DNA from: Epiperipatus broadwayi
Taxonomy: Eukaryota; Onychophora; Udeonychophora; Euonychophora; Peripatidae
Reading direction: 5' to 3'
Assembly (NCBI GenBank): GCA_028023455.1
Contig: JAQFVV010012672.1
Span: 1,178,001-1,242,000 of the forward strand
Length of the DNA: 64,000 nt
In this document: positions 13,090 through 24,334 of the stretch, in pieces
Layout: each line of letters opens with the position of its first letter
Position numbering within the stretch: position 1 is the first letter of the stretch
The notes under the pieces: generated by a model
What the model saw: the letters and a program-made list of their open reading frames with translations, nothing else
Databases searched by the model: none
Told to the model about the DNA's origin: nothing
Position numbers and translations under genes: made by a program

Positions 13090-14330
13090 TAAAAAAAGTG
13101 ATTGTACTTGTATTAACTTTTTTCTTGTCCATCTGCCATTTTGTAAGCTTTCTATCCAGCTTATTGATCATTGCTATAATATTGTTTTGCCATAGTTTGA
13201 TATTAATTTTCATCTGGAGAATTCTTTCTCTTGTGGTGATTCTGAATTGTTTTGTTGTGGTTTGATATTAATCTTCATCTAAAATTTTTTTCTTTTGTGG
13301 TTATTCTGGAAATGACTTAAGTGTTATGTGAGAGTTTTGTCTCTCTTTTCAGGGCTAAATAAAACTGATACCCAGAGGTATACTTCTCCTGATCAACTTC
13401 CTCTAGATCTTACACAAAAATATGCCTAGCAGATATATATGTAAAAATTTTGTTATGCACAAATTTGATATTTAATTCAGACTGTTGGATTTCTTTATCT
13501 AATGCATTGATCAACTTGGATGGTGAATCCTCATTGAGTTTTTGTATTATGACTGACTTTTCTTGTTTCCTTTTTAATAGTTTTAATTCACTATCATCCT
13601 CTGGTTTTAATTCAACAAGTTCATCTTTTAACATTTGATTTTTATTTAACCTGTTCTTATTCAATTTCTACTCCACATAATTTTAATATACAAAATTAAC
13701 AAAGCGTATGACACACTTGAATGTGAAGCTATCAAGATACACAAATTATTACACGCTAAGCTCTTTCGAAGCCTTTTGCCTCATATTCATAGTGGTACTG
13801 TATACATCATCTTCATAATGTTTTAAGGTATCAGATACATCTACCATTTGGTCTATTATTTTTATCTTTTCCTGCTCAATTTGTATACTTTCCTCCAATA
13901 GTTTTGGATAGTCTTTTGACAGTAGTTGTAATTGAGTTTGTTCATCCTTCATCATTTGATCCATTCTTTTTGTTTTAAGCAGTATTTGCTTATTTTTTGG
14001 TCTATTTCACCTGGTTCATCTTCAATATTTTCTCACTTTTTCTATATTTTGCAAAAATTGCTTTGGATCATCTACCATTTGCTCTAATTCATCTGGTTTA
14101 TCTACTACCATTTGATCTATCTTTAGGACTACTTAATTAATCTCTTTCTCTTCTTTTATCTTTTGATCAAAATACATAATTTGATGATTGTTTGCATCAT
14201 GTCTGTTTCTGCTAATGTTGCAGCCTTGTCTTTAGAACTTTTTACATTTTCACCCTATATTTTCTTTTTCTTGATTTGAATATTTTCTTTACTTTGCAAT
14301 AAACTCATTATTATTAATATATTTAAACTG
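13090..14330 (-). pseudogene. Gypsy-like LTR-retroelement polyprotein remnant, antisense
   Basis: On the minus strand, two open stretches (13964-13749 and 13664-13410) encode charged, coiled-coil-like segments (MDQMMKDEQTQLQLLSKDYP...; LKDELVELKPEDDSELKLL...). The part from about 13640 down to 13320 aligns by eye with the minus-strand remnant at 44270-44800. Shared landmarks are KDELVEL/KDKFIEL, DDSELK/DADSKLK, SELNI.. then HNK.F, and a YL.LKR motif. The second copy follows a retropepsin end, so this region is probably the post-protease part of the same polyprotein. No RT or integrase was seen. Confidence 0.5.
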
Positions 14331-14439
14331 GATTCATTACCAACTGCCTTATTTCATTCCCTGGATTGACAAGAAACCCAATAAGTACTTATATGCTATT
14401 TTCTGTCCATAACTTTAAATCTGTTTTGATTATTTTATT

Positions 14440-14935
14440 AGTATATGAAAGAAAAAAAACAGTTATTATTGTCTGGTCATTTATTACATATATTAATGTA
14501 TGGTTGTGAGACATGGACATTGAGTAATAGAATTAAGAAACGATTGGAAGCTTTTGAGATGTGGACATGGAGAAAAATGGAAAAAATCAGTTGGGTGAAT
14601 AAAATAACAAATGAAGTTTTGAAAAGAGTTAATGAGGAAAGAAGATTGATTGAAAGTATCAAAGAGAGAAAGAGAAACTGGATTGGATATATAATAAGAA
14701 AAGATTATAGTTTAATGAAAGATGTTTTGGAAGGAATGGTGAGTGGAAATAAAAAGAAAGGACGGAAGAGATTGACATTATTGGATGATATACGAGATGG
14801 AAGGGGTTATGTGGAATTGAGGAAGTGGGCAAGGAAGAGAATGGAATGGAAGAATGGATGAACTGATGTAGTGACTACTCTCTGGACCTGCCTATTGGAC
14901 AGACTACTATTGATTGATTGATCCATCTCAGACAA
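14440..14935 (+). mobile_element. LINE 3' fragment (RT C-terminal region)
   Basis: An open stretch at 14445-14861 encodes the C-terminal thumb/connection part of a non-LTR retrotransposon ORF2. It has the classic MYGCETWTL motif, then RLEAFEMWTWRKMEKISWV, an RNWIGYIIRKD block (matching W.GH..R.D) and a KKKGRKRLTLLDD basic stretch ending in RKWARKRMEWKNG. The 3' end has short ATTG repeats near 14915-14930 and resembles the 3' end of the antisense LINE at 2944. The RT catalytic domain is missing, so the copy is 5'-truncated. It interrupts the gypsy-like remnant and the A block. Confidence 0.85.
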
Positions 14936-14999
14936 ATAGATATTTATTATAATCACTTAAATGTGTCTTCACTTTGGGTGTCCAAAAATTTACAAATAA

Positions 15000-16200
15000 T
15001 ACATTACATAGTAATCAATTGATATGTGGTTGATTGATTTGGGCACTATCTGACATTAAACATCAGGAAATATACATGCACAAATTCTTTATATAATTTC
15101 ATAAGATTCAAAAAATATATATTTTTAATATGTGATGATGATGACTATTACACTACCACTATTTATAATGCCTGGAAAATCATGTAAGACATTACTACTC
15201 CTGAAAAAATAAATATGGAATTAATATACAGACCAGATATCATATTTAAACAAATAACAAACATTATAAGAATTTATAAAAATTTTCTTTATAATTTGAT
15301 TAGCGTTATGATTATAATTTAATGATAATAATTGCTTTTAATAAGACATTTCTTCATTACTTTTTTAACTTTTAGTTCACATGCAAGCTAAAAAATAAAT
15401 ATGAAACAATCATAGTTATTGTCCAAAGTTTATTTTGATTAATTTTAAAACATTAATCTTCAATTACATATAATACTAACATGGTTCTACGATCAAACAC
15501 TTGCCATAGAGTAGTAACATTTATGGCCTTTAATATACTCTGGATATAATCCTATGCAGGTCAACCCTCACAAATACAATACATTTATTTCTATCGTTAG
15601 CTTCATAGCATACTCATAAACATATATCTAGTATGGGATTATTATAATCAATACACCTTCCTTATAATGACAATTCTAGGGAGTGGCTTACTTTAAGTCC
15701 AAATTCCAATTTAATAATAATTAATTGAGATGGTCATTTTGAATCTGATATCAAATTTAATAATTGCATAATCATGTGATATGGTTCCTTTTAATCCAAC
15801 CTCAAATTTACTAGTCGAAAATAATACATTTCTTCAGTGACCTAACAACTGTGTCTTACAAGTTCTAACATACATAAAATCTAATTCACACTAATTAATG
15901 AGAAGATTAATTTACCTACATATAGTCTATTGAATTTCAAAAGAAATCTTTAGTTTAACCTAAAACTCTAATAATTACTACCACTTCACATTAAATATTT
16001 TACATGTGTGCACATTTTGTATATTTAAAATTAGTATCCTGATTATTTGATCTAACATTACATATTTGCTGTCAATTGCTACATGAAAAGAAAACCTTTA
16101 TTTGTTTTCTTAAAGAAGAAACATTTTTAGCTAAACATGTATATAATAAAAGATGAAGCAAAATTTTGTATTTTAGCTGTTTTAAATGCAGCTAGAATAT
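15000..16200. repeat. Block A, copy 1 (possible LTR of the gypsy-like family)
   Basis: This ~1.2-kb noncoding stretch aligns collinearly with 42980-44200. Shared landmarks are TGATT.GGGC..., AACATCAGGAAATA, CCTTATAATGACAATTCTAG versus CTTACAATGATAACTTTAG, CCAATTTAATAATA, and an AAAAGAAAA.C.TT stretch near the end. Both copies lie beside gypsy-like polyprotein remnants. Identity is perhaps 65-75% by eye, so the copies are old. Confidence 0.6.
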
Positions 16201-17095
16201 ACATACTTAACAGCAAATGCGGAATTTTTTTAAACAACATTCATTTCTTTCTTTAATCAATCAATTAAATAATATATTACATAAACACTTTATACCTAAT
16301 AGAATATAGTTCATTAAAATTAATATACTCTAAGAAATCAGAAGTTTTGTAACCAGGATTATCTTCAGTTTATTTTGAAAATTTTTATGCGAGCATCAAT
16401 AACATGTTAATTGATTGCATTTATAATCATGTTTCTCTTTTTACATGTTAACTATAGTATCCATTATCAATCTTCCATTTTTGAAATTGGAGGTTTAGGC
16501 TTTTTTTTTTATTTTGAGTAGAAATTCCTTCAAAATAGCTTGTCAGATTCATTAGAGATCCAGGTTAAACTTTAAGTACCTGGTAATTTTCCTGTTTTCT
16601 ACTCAGTCATTCTAATGATGATTCAATGGAGTTTAAACAAAGCAAAAATCCAGACTGATAAATTTCAAGGAAAATTGACTATATATACTTTTGATCTCTT
16701 GTTTATAAGCCCTTTGATAATCCTTTGCTTACAACACCCTTATGACCTCATTTTGATTTAATTACATAAATTTTCAAAACACCATTATTATTTAAATGAT
16801 TGAATTTTTAAACCCATCATAATTATTAAATTGCTTGAATTTTTCCCTTGTTTTTGTATCTCAAAACAGTTTTTCAAGCTTTTTATTACCTTAATTTTAA
16901 TCTAATATATTTAAATTAAAATATAAATTACTTTATTAAAGTTTAAAATCTACTTCTTTTAATACTAGTATACTTAACTGTGTTGTTTTTCATAACCTTC
17001 CTGCCCACATAATTTTAAACATACATTTGAAACAGTTTTAACATAGTTCATATAATTTATTAGTTTCTCTTAAATTTAAAACTATCATCAAACCT
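16201..17095. other. AT-rich spacer, no gene seen
   Basis: No coding or RNA feature can be supported. Part of it may belong to the old LTR suggested by blocks A and D. Confidence 0.4.
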
Positions 17096-17099
17096 ATTG

Positions 17100-17290
17100 T
17101 GTTATTTATAATTATTTTAAAATGTGACTTTTAATAATTTATTTTTACTATTTGACAATTACCTATTATAATTACTTTGAATACTTTATTTTAAAATACT
17201 ATTTTTATTTTATGTAACTTCTTCTTTAACTTTTGTCCTGCTATATTTGTTAACTATCTTCATAACAACTGAAAACTACAATCAAATGAA
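17100..17290. repeat. Block D, copy 2
   Basis: Similar to 12950-13080 in the same orientation: AATACTTTATTTTAAAATAC, then TTAACTATCTTCATAACAAC followed by TGAAAACTA. Possible end of the second LTR of the copy 1 element. Confidence 0.4.
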
Positions 17291-17454
17291 TAAGACATTA
17301 TTCATTTCAATGACAATAATCTTATTAATAATTTAATTAAAAAGAAATAAACCATTTTTACTTGACATAATAAAAAAATAAAAAATAGAACTTTATAATA
17401 AATATAGAAATTTGAAAGATGATATTCAATGGTTGATAAAAAGCCTAAAAATGA

Positions 17455-17879
17455 TTAATAATTAGATCTAATAAACATCACGTGACCACCACTTCTTATG
17501 CTTGTGTATAACTGTTGTTAAAACAGGCAAAACTCACTATACGTATTGCCACACACAGCTAGATAGAGTAATCAATGGATGCCAGAAGGCTTGTGCATAA
17601 AATCCCCATCTAGTGCCTACTCATCCAATATCCCCAGACTATGTTAATTGGAGATAAAAGGTGGCTGCTGGAGGGTTGCATTAGATCCTAAGATCTAGGT
17701 GCAGTGCTCTCAGATCCAAGGCTCCTCACTGATGAAGGTCACAAGCCAGAAACTAGTCTGGGGATATTGATGAGTAGGCACTAGATGGGGATTTTATGCA
17801 CAAGCCTTCTGGCATCCATTGATTACTTTCGCTGTGGCAATACGTATTGTGAGTTTTGCCTGTTTTAATAATTAGATCT
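17455..17879 (+). mobile_element. R1 copy a, fold-back element with 15-bp target duplication
   Basis: The direct repeat TTAATAATTAGATCT at 17455-17469 and 17865-17879 is a perfect 15-bp target-site duplication around 395 bp of R1. The 3' half is in sense orientation and ends GAGTTTTGCCTGTT. The 5' half is an inverted piece of the same unit, preceded by a ~50-bp leader (AACATCACGTGACC...). Shared landmarks with other copies are GCTGCTGGAGGGTTGCATTA, GCACTAGATGGGGATTTTAT and GCACAAGCCTTCTGGCATCC. No protein is encoded. A fixed 3' end, a rearranged 5' end and variable-length target duplications point to target-primed reverse transcription. Confidence 0.85.
17716..17769 (+). ncRNA. Hammerhead ribozyme motif, type I (R1 copy a)
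   Basis: The order matches a hammerhead. Stem I strand CCAAGGCTCCTCA is followed by intact core CTGATGA (17729-17735), then stem II AGGTCACAAGCCA, core GAAA (17749-17752), a minimal stem III CTAG with predicted cleavage after GTC at 17758, and stem I return strand TGGGGATATTG. Stem I pairs CCTCA with TGGGG (one G-U) plus a distal CAA/TTG across an internal loop. Stem II pairs GGT/GCC with loop CACAA. The only core-adjacent oddity is an A-A at the base of stem II. Activity is not shown; stem III is so short that cleavage might need a dimer. Confidence 0.6.
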
Positions 17880-19137
17880 GCAAAAGATATAGACATTCAG
17901 TGATCATAGTCATTTTACATCTTTTTTTGATGCACTGACAGAAACATGTGGACTAGAAAAATCGTATTGCATTCCCATTAAATCCAGAAATGGCACTCTC
18001 TTATATGATGGCAATAATAATTTGAACAGGCAGAAGAGATATTTGAAACATCTTTTTGAATAGTGATGCAAGAATTGAGATAATGACTTTTAAGGATATA
18101 TCCATTTTATCTATTCATTTAGATTTGGACAAATATATCAAGCTTAACGAAAATAAATCAGTTCTTTGTAATTTTGGCTGCAGGTTTTGATGAAATTCCT
18201 GGAAAAGTTTAAAATATAATGGTAAATATGTTATCTTCAAAAATATTGGAATTTTTTGGGAATATATGGACCCATAAAGTTATACCACTTATCTTAATAT
18301 TTTTATTCACATTTTTAAAAATAAAGGGGATAGATTGCATTATAGTAAATATTATGGAATGTCATTAAATATCCACTAAAACAAAGGTATTTCAAGGATT
18401 TTATTGAATAGATTGCTTCCAGTCATAAATGTATGCTTATCAGAAACTATGTGGTTTTAGTGAATTGCTAGGTAAATGCAAGAAAAGTGTTTTGGGAATA
18501 CAAGTGTAATTTATATATTGCTTTTATTGGTGTTGCCAAGGTTTTTCTTCATGATGGAATGAGAAAAAATATTATTACTACAAATGGAAAATTTGAGGCA
18601 TTTATGAAATCTGGTGTTAAACCAGAATGTGAACTTGCTCCAATATTGTTTTAAAATTTTATGAGTGGTCTTCAGAATTATTTACAGGTTACTTAATCAA
18701 ACAGGGATAAAGATACAATATAGTTTTCATGGTGGAATTTTTAATTTAAATTAGTTAAAAGCAAAAACAAGAACTTCACCTTTTTTGATTCTGCTTTTGC
18801 ACTATACAGAAAATGTACTACTTTTGCTTGTTCAAAAAAATAATTTACAGAATGTACTTAATGCTTTGAATGCAACATTTGAAGATTTTAAATGTTCAAA
18901 AACTTAAGTTCTTTATCAGCCAGTGATGAAAAAAAAACCTCAATGATTTTTTGCTTGGATATTTATCAACCTGAGAATGTGAAGCAATCTAAACCTCTTG
19001 ATAGTTTTATAATAAAAAGTGGACTTAGATGTTGAAGTACAATACAAAGTTCAATGTAATGATGATGCTTTTAACAAGTTAAAAGATATACTATTTCATC
19101 ACAGAGGATTAGCTACTACAACTAAGTTAGCTATAGA

Positions 19138-20135
19138 TAGAATTATTTTAAACCACTGAATATCACATGATCACCATCTCTTATGCTAGCACATAACTTA
19201 CTAAACAGGCAAAACTCTCCTTACAGTAGTGCCACCCTGTGCAACCAGAATAATCAATTGATGTCAGAAAACTTGTGCATAAAATCCCCATCTAGTGCCT
19301 ACTCATCCAATATCCTCAAACTAGTTTGTGGACTGCATCAGTGAGGAGCCTTGGATCTGAGAGCACTGCACATAGATCTTACGATCTAATGTAACCCTCC
19401 AGAAGCCACCATTTACCTCTACTTAACTACAAAACTATGAGAAAGAAATTGAAAACACAATAATATTTTCAATCTAAGCTCAATAGCTTATAGTCATATG
19501 GGTCTGAACTCAGGTCAGCACTCATACATGCCAGAAGGCTTGTGCATAAAATCCCCATCTAGTGCCCACTCATCCAATATCCCCAAAATAGTTTTTGGCC
19601 TATGACCTTCATCAGTGAGGAGCCTTGGATCTGAGAGCACTGCACATAAATCTTAAGATCTAATGCAACCCTCCAGCAGTCACCTTTTACCTCTACTTAA
19701 CTGCAAAACTATGAGAAAGAAATTGAAAACACAATAATATTTTTAATCTAAGCTCAATAGCTTATAGTCATGTGGGTTTGACACCAAAATGTATGAGTGC
19801 TGGCCTGAGTTCAGACCCATATGACTATAAGCTATTGAGCTTAGATTGAAAATATTATTGTGTTTTCAATTTCATTCTCATAGTTTTGTAGTTAAGTAGA
19901 GGTAAAAGGTGGCTGCTGGAGGGTTGCATTAGATCATAAGATCTATGTGCAGTGCTCTCAGATCCAAGGATCCTCACTGACGCAGGCCACAGGCCAGAAA
20001 TTAGTTTGAGGATATTGGATGAGTAGGCACTAGATGGGGATTTTATGCACAAGCCTTCTGACATCCATTGATTACTCTGGTTGGCACAGGAAGGCACTAC
20101 TGTATGGAGAGTTTTGCCTGTTTAGAATTATTTTA
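19138..20135 (+). mobile_element. R1 copy b, 972 bp, inserted in LINE with 13-bp duplication
   Basis: TAGAATTATTTTA flanks the insert at 19138-19150 and 20123-20135, and the interrupted LINE reading continues across it. Inside are three R1 units: two antisense units in tandem (about 19210-19510 and 19528-19790) and one sense unit (about 19795-20122) ending GAGTTTTGCCTGTT. The sense and second antisense units meet as a long fold-back near 19795 (TATGAGTGCTG / CAGCACTCATA type). A tandem plus inverted arrangement of partial units is characteristic of Penelope-like elements with their pseudo-LTRs. An open minus-strand stretch at 20097-19855 is a chance reading of the repeat, not a gene. Confidence 0.85.
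19964..20017 (+). ncRNA. Hammerhead-like motif, degenerate (R1 copy b)
   Basis: Core reads CTGACGC (A9 changed to C; the U7 change to C is tolerated in hammerheads), stem II GGCC/GGCC, GAAA present, cleavage triplet GTT. Stem I is CCTCA with TGAGG, fully Watson-Crick, a compensatory change relative to copy a (TGGGG). The A9 change probably inactivates it. The two antisense units of this insert carry further damaged copies near 19320-19355 and 19575-19625. Confidence 0.45.
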
Positions 20136-20424
20136 CATAATTTATTGTATGGAAGTGAGACTTGGACACTATTAGACACAATACAAAGACATTTAGAAAA
20201 TTTTCATTCAAGAATGCTTTGTAAAAATTTAAAAATACAATTGCAAAATCATAAACCAATCAATATGTTCAACTTGCTGAATGCAATATTTATAGAGTCC
20301 ACTATAGTAAAATCAAACCTTCATTGGATTGGACATAAATAAACAATGCAAGACTTCAGTATACTTTTTATAGGCAAAACCTATTTATGTTACAATGGTT
20401 ATCTTAAAACCTATAGTTGCAAGA

Positions 20425-20725
20425 AGAACAACTGATAGATCTTTCTTTTAGTAGATCAGAAAAATAAAATTATGTTATTAAGTCTTTAACAAATTTCTGG
20501 ACTGAACTGTCTTGTAATTATTCTCTTATTAAGCAAAAGTGCTGGTGTACTTAACCTTTTCTCACTTCATACCTTTGTGAAATTGGTCTTTCTGCTGCAG
20601 CTACTTTAAAATCTAAATATAGAAACAAACTTCAAATAGAAAAGGAGCTCAGAGTGATTATCTCGAATATAAAACCAAGCCTGGATAGGCTGTGTACTTC
20701 AAAGCAGGCACATATTAGTCATTAA
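20425..20725 (+). pseudogene. hAT transposase C-terminus (SCAND3/ZBED-like)
   Basis: In shifting frames this stretch reads as the C-terminal dimerisation region of a hAT transposase: LIDLSF, SLTNFWTEL, then PF.TSYLCE.GLSAAATLK followed by SKYRNKLQIEKELRVIISNI and a terminal SLDRLCTSKQAHISH stop. In the family this region (PF.TTYLCE.GFSAL..IK.KYRNRL) ends the protein, with the QAH.SH tail as here. The rest of the transposase is absent. It abuts the end of the LINE, so the junction at about 20425 is a rearrangement or insertion boundary. Confidence 0.8.
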
Positions 20726-20921
20726 ATGTTGCCTTACAAATGTTTTATTTTAATATTTCCGTTTTGATTATATTTTAAATTAATAAAAAAAAAAAAAGAT
20801 GTCTTGTTTTGTTCATTTATTGGACGCCCCCTCTGTCAGTCTTCGACGCCAACCTAAAGGGCGTACCGCACATCACAGGCTGGGCTAGTAAATCAAGCAG
20901 TCAGTGAAAAAATCTATTAGT

Positions 20922-21324
20922 CAGGGGTTCCTAATCTGAAGTACCCATAACTCCTGGGGCTACGGGAAGCTTATCTAGAGGATATGGTAAATAGTAGACA
21001 AATAAATATATTAAGCTATTAATATATATATTCGAAAAATAGTTATGTTATCAACATTTCCGGGGTCTTCCATGTTGGTACTGTCTGTTAGCCACACCGG
21101 TAACATTTCAGATCTCTTTTCAAACACGGACACAGTGAAGTTACATAGACTTTTTCTTATAGCAGGATCCGATAAATCAAAATTCCCGATTAAGAAATAT
21201 TTACCAAACAGGGCTTTTAGGAAAACTGAATTACTGTTTATTTCTTATTATTATGAATAGAAGATATCGGATAATTTACTAAAAGTCAAGGGAGTGCGAG
21301 GACCAAAATGGTTGGGAACCTCTG
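20922..21324. mobile_element. hAT-type MITE with 15-bp terminal inverted repeats
   Basis: CAGGGGTTCCTAATC at 20922 and the reverse complement of the end at 21324 (CAGAGGTTCCCAACC) are hAT-like TIRs. The flanks CTATTAGT and CATTAGAT could be a decayed 8-bp target duplication. The interior is more GC-rich than its surroundings; a 71-codon open stretch at 21045-21260 is not recognisable. It ends about 375 bp before the start codon of the spliced gene. Confidence 0.6.
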
Positions 21325-21638
21325 CATTAGATGAGTGTAAGAGAAATGTTTCAGAATATGGGAAAAGTTTTAATCTAATTTCCAAATTCGGCATTTTTAT
21401 ATTTATAATTCTGTTTTACTTAGGAAAGAATTCTTTATAACTTTCAATTTAAAAATATATATTTATTTTAAATAAGTATATTTAAATAAATGGCTTTACT
21501 TAATAGTTATAGCTTAATCTTACTAAACGTTTCCGTTTTTCTCAAAACAGCTGAAATTAAAAAGGACTATGGGAGGAAAGGAAGTTTGATTACATTTTAG
21601 TAAATTCACAAAGTCAATCAAACGGATGGCTTTATGAC

Positions 21639-21646
21639 TCTCGCGA
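21639..21646 (+). promoter_or_regulatory. TCTCGCGA promoter-type motif
   Basis: This 8-bp palindromic motif is a known core element of CpG-type animal promoters. It is one of very few CpG-dense spots in the window and lies 55 bp before the ATG of the spliced gene, which supports a real 5' end here. Confidence 0.4.
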
Positions 21647-21700
21647 TTTAATTGTTAAAAAGAAAAATTTAAAATTTAATCAAAAGCCTCTGAAGGCAAT

Positions 21701-21845
21701 ATGTTACACAAAAATTTTAAACAACTTACCAATACAATTAAAGAAAACCAAACTTTAGATATTTTACATTTTGAAAAATCCTGTTTTGTGGAAAAAATCA
21801 AATTGCGTCGTTGTCGCCACTTCGATGAAGAAGAGAGTTCTGCAG
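21701..21845 (+). CDS. Unrecognised three-exon gene, exon 1 coding part
   Basis: The coding sequence starts at ATG 21701 and runs 145 bases to a consensus donor (GCAG|GTGAG) at 21846, ending in phase 1. Joined to 29125-29228 and 33629-34096 it gives 717 bases: 238 residues plus a stop, open throughout and with consistent phases. This exon gives residues 1-48 (MLHKNFKQLTN...; a basic KIKLRRCRHF stretch, then acidic DEEESS). No signal peptide or membrane segment is visible. I do not recognise the family. Upstream is a TCTCGCGA motif, and I saw no in-frame earlier ATG I would prefer. An upstream noncoding exon is possible. Confidence 0.7.
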
Positions 21846-23639
21846 GTGAGTTATTATTTTATAAAATATTTACGTACGTTTACCGACCCTGTATTCCCTG
21901 TACAAAATATTGTGTATTTTTTTTTTTTAATTTGATCGGTGTAAGTTTCATGTAATACATGTTATTCTAATAAGTAAGTTTAATATAATCCTATATATGT
22001 GTGTGCGACGTTTGTAAACGTAAAGCTATTACTCATAAAACAATGTTAATGCCTTATGTAGTATAGTACAGTGATAGAATGGTGAATCGATTTTCAGCTG
22101 AGTAAAGTAAAAATAATCTTAATTTATGAATTGAATGGAACTGCTAAGTTCAATCTGCCCTTTGGTTACTAGAAGAAAGAGGGAGTATGTAGGAAATAAA
22201 GTGACTAGAGAATATGTGGAAATATAATAAGGAAATATAAAGAGAAGAATGTAAGAATATGTTTATTGGAATTTTAGATATTATTAAGATATTAGACTAA
22301 AAAAACAATAAATATTGATATTGTTGGTATGATGTAAGAAGAAAGATTATGGATTGGATCAAACTGGATTAAACTTGAAGAGACCATTATTCTGCAGAGG
22401 TATCGATAATGGTTTAAAATGACGATGATGAATGTTACAATGCTGTTAGAGATTAATGATTTGTACCAAAGATTATCAAAGAAATATTAAGACTGTTTGA
22501 AGATAAGATTATGTGTTCGATAAAATATGATCAAATAAGGGCAATAAGATTACCGCAGAGATTTAATAGTGATTCAAATGTAAATAAAGTTTGTGGTATT
22601 ATTTTAAGATTAAAATGACTGATAATAACAATTTGAGGATTTAGTTTTTTAATATGTGTGGCATATATTTATCAGAAGCTGGGATTTATCTGTAAGAGAT
22701 AATTTATATTTATTAGAAAGTATAATTACTAGAGGAATTCTTTTATAATAAATGATTTACAATGGGAAAGATTTAGATTAAATATATATAAGCACGAGTT
22801 GAATTGTAGAAAATTATTAAAAATGAATGCTTAGAGATTCTAATTAAAGCCAATTTAAAGAAAGATGTAAAAATATTTCCAGATTTGAATTTAAATCTTG
22901 TAAATATTATAATTTAGACCATATATGAAAATAGTCTCTCTTTTTTTTTTTTCGTTTCATTGCTCCTAAATTATTATATATGTAAAAGAAAATAGATGCA
23001 GTGTTGGAAATAGAAATAAAAGAAGAAAAAAAAAGATGTTTTTATTTATGGAAAATAATATGATAGAGAAAAAAGTGGATGAAGACCGAATGGTAGATGA
23101 AATAAAGCCAGAAAATAATTTTGTATTGATAATGTGAAAAAAGAATATTAAAAATAAATCAAGGTATAAATCTAAGAATTAGATTCACAAATGTTCAAGG
23201 AGATTGGATGTGAATAAGGGGAGAAAGTTGATTTTTATTTAAGAAAAATTAGATATGTTAACAATAATAAAACCATATTTGAGAGATAAAAAAGTACTAT
23301 ATCTTTATAAATGCAAATAAAATATAATAAACAGCTGCTTATAAATGAGTACAGTATAACTATTGTACCCGCCCCCCAATGAAAAGAAAGAAAAGGGAAA
23401 AAAAATACTTTGCAAATAAGTTTTATGGTAATCATACAAACCAGTCTGTAAACCACAAATGCATCAACATATACACAGTATTATTTACTTGATATTTTAC
23501 AATGTTGTCTTTTAACAACTTCTTTAAGAGAAAACTATTCTTTCTGAAACATTTCAGCACTATGTCTAATTGTAGCTTCCAATGTATTCTATGCTCTACC
23601 ATATTTTCCCAATGGAAACAATTGACATTGTATTTGTTT
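21846..23639. other. Intron 1, 5' part
   Basis: AT-rich intron sequence. A purine-rich + strand stretch at about 22160-22430 ends in CTGCAGAGGTATCGATAATG and ATGATGATGAATG-like runs, which look like the 3' end of a LINE, but no protein motif is clear enough to call it. Confidence 0.4.
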
Positions 23640-24235
23640 AAATTACCATTGAAATAATCCTTATAACATAAAAGAAATCTACCTCTTCCAAGAAAGTCAT
23701 ACTCAAGTTTACCATAAAATATCCTTTTAGGAAGTCTTGCATTGTTTATTTATTTAATATGTTTAATCCAATAAAGATATGATTTTACAATAGTGGATTG
23801 TATAGTATTACATTCAGCAAGTTGAAAACACATAGACTGAATTTATGATCTCATTATTGTATTTTAAAAATTTTGTAGAACATTCTTACATTGATACAGA
23901 AATCTTAGTTCTAGTAGTTATTATCTGTAATGAAATGCTCTATTTTTCTAACTTATTAAAAGCAGTAATACACTGGAGTCTGTGTTTTACATCAAATCTA
24001 AGTTCATCTTTTAGTTTATAAAACTAGCAAGATATTTTAACAGGCTTACATATTCAAATTGATAACCTTTCAAGCTAAACATTGCTCAGAATTTTTCTTC
24101 GGTCACTGGTTGATAAGTCATTATATATTGCATTCAAAACATTAAGAGCATTCTGTAAATCATCTTTTGAATTGACAAAAGTAGCACAATCATCAGTATA
24201 TTACTACATAATTTTTATGAAATTCTTCCATCTAC
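23640..24235 (-). mobile_element. Antisense LINE fragment in intron 1
   Basis: On the minus strand, the palm-to-thumb part of a non-LTR RT is readable with frame breaks: QYTDDCATFVNSKDDLQNAL followed by NVLNAIYNDL near 24215-24110 (the F-ADD box, here YTDD), KLKDELRFDVKHRLQCITAF near 24010-23940, and a terminal YCKIISLLD..Y then KTS.KDILW series near 23790-23720. The latter matches IVKSNLHWIGH...MQD in the LINE at 17380-20425, so the two are related families. Confidence 0.75.
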
Positions 24236-24334
24236 TTTATGATATTTTTCTTTTAAAAGCATGCTGTTTATTTTTTATAATTGTTAAAGTAATCTTTCAT
24301 TGAATACCAAGATATTTTTTTATACTACACAGTA

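Larger units (their letters stand above)
17380..20425 (+). mobile_element. Non-LTR retrotransposon (CR1/L2-type) interrupted twice by R1
   Basis: This degenerate ORF2 is readable in pieces. The pre-RT linker at about 17890-18060 has SHFTSFFDALTETCG, then RNGTLLYDG. RT then follows: a YGMSL trace near 18357, LLNRLLP and LCGFS near 18410-18460, a ..YIAFI.. A-domain trace near 18510, GVKPECELAPILF near 18610-18650 (GVKQGC.LAP.LF in intact relatives), and F.GGIFNLN.LKAKTRTSP at about 18730-18780. Then comes TTKLAIDRIIL, which stops at 19150 and resumes at 20123 as RIILHNLLYGSETWTL, ending with LHWIGH at about 20335. The first R1 insertion (17470-17864) splits the 5' part and the second (19151-20122) splits the 3' part. 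Multiple stops make the copy dead. Confidence 0.8.

Noticed and set aside
19855-20097. Minus-strand open frame, with a similar one at 63122-63313 (NQ..WM.EGLCIKSPS...)
   Set aside because: Both read across R1 repeat copies on the antisense strand; the similarity reflects the repeat, not a conserved protein.
21045-21260. 71-codon open frame just upstream of the spliced gene as an additional exon
   Set aside because: It lies inside the TIR-bounded hAT MITE, is unrecognisable, and the TCTCGCGA motif and good ATG lie downstream of it.
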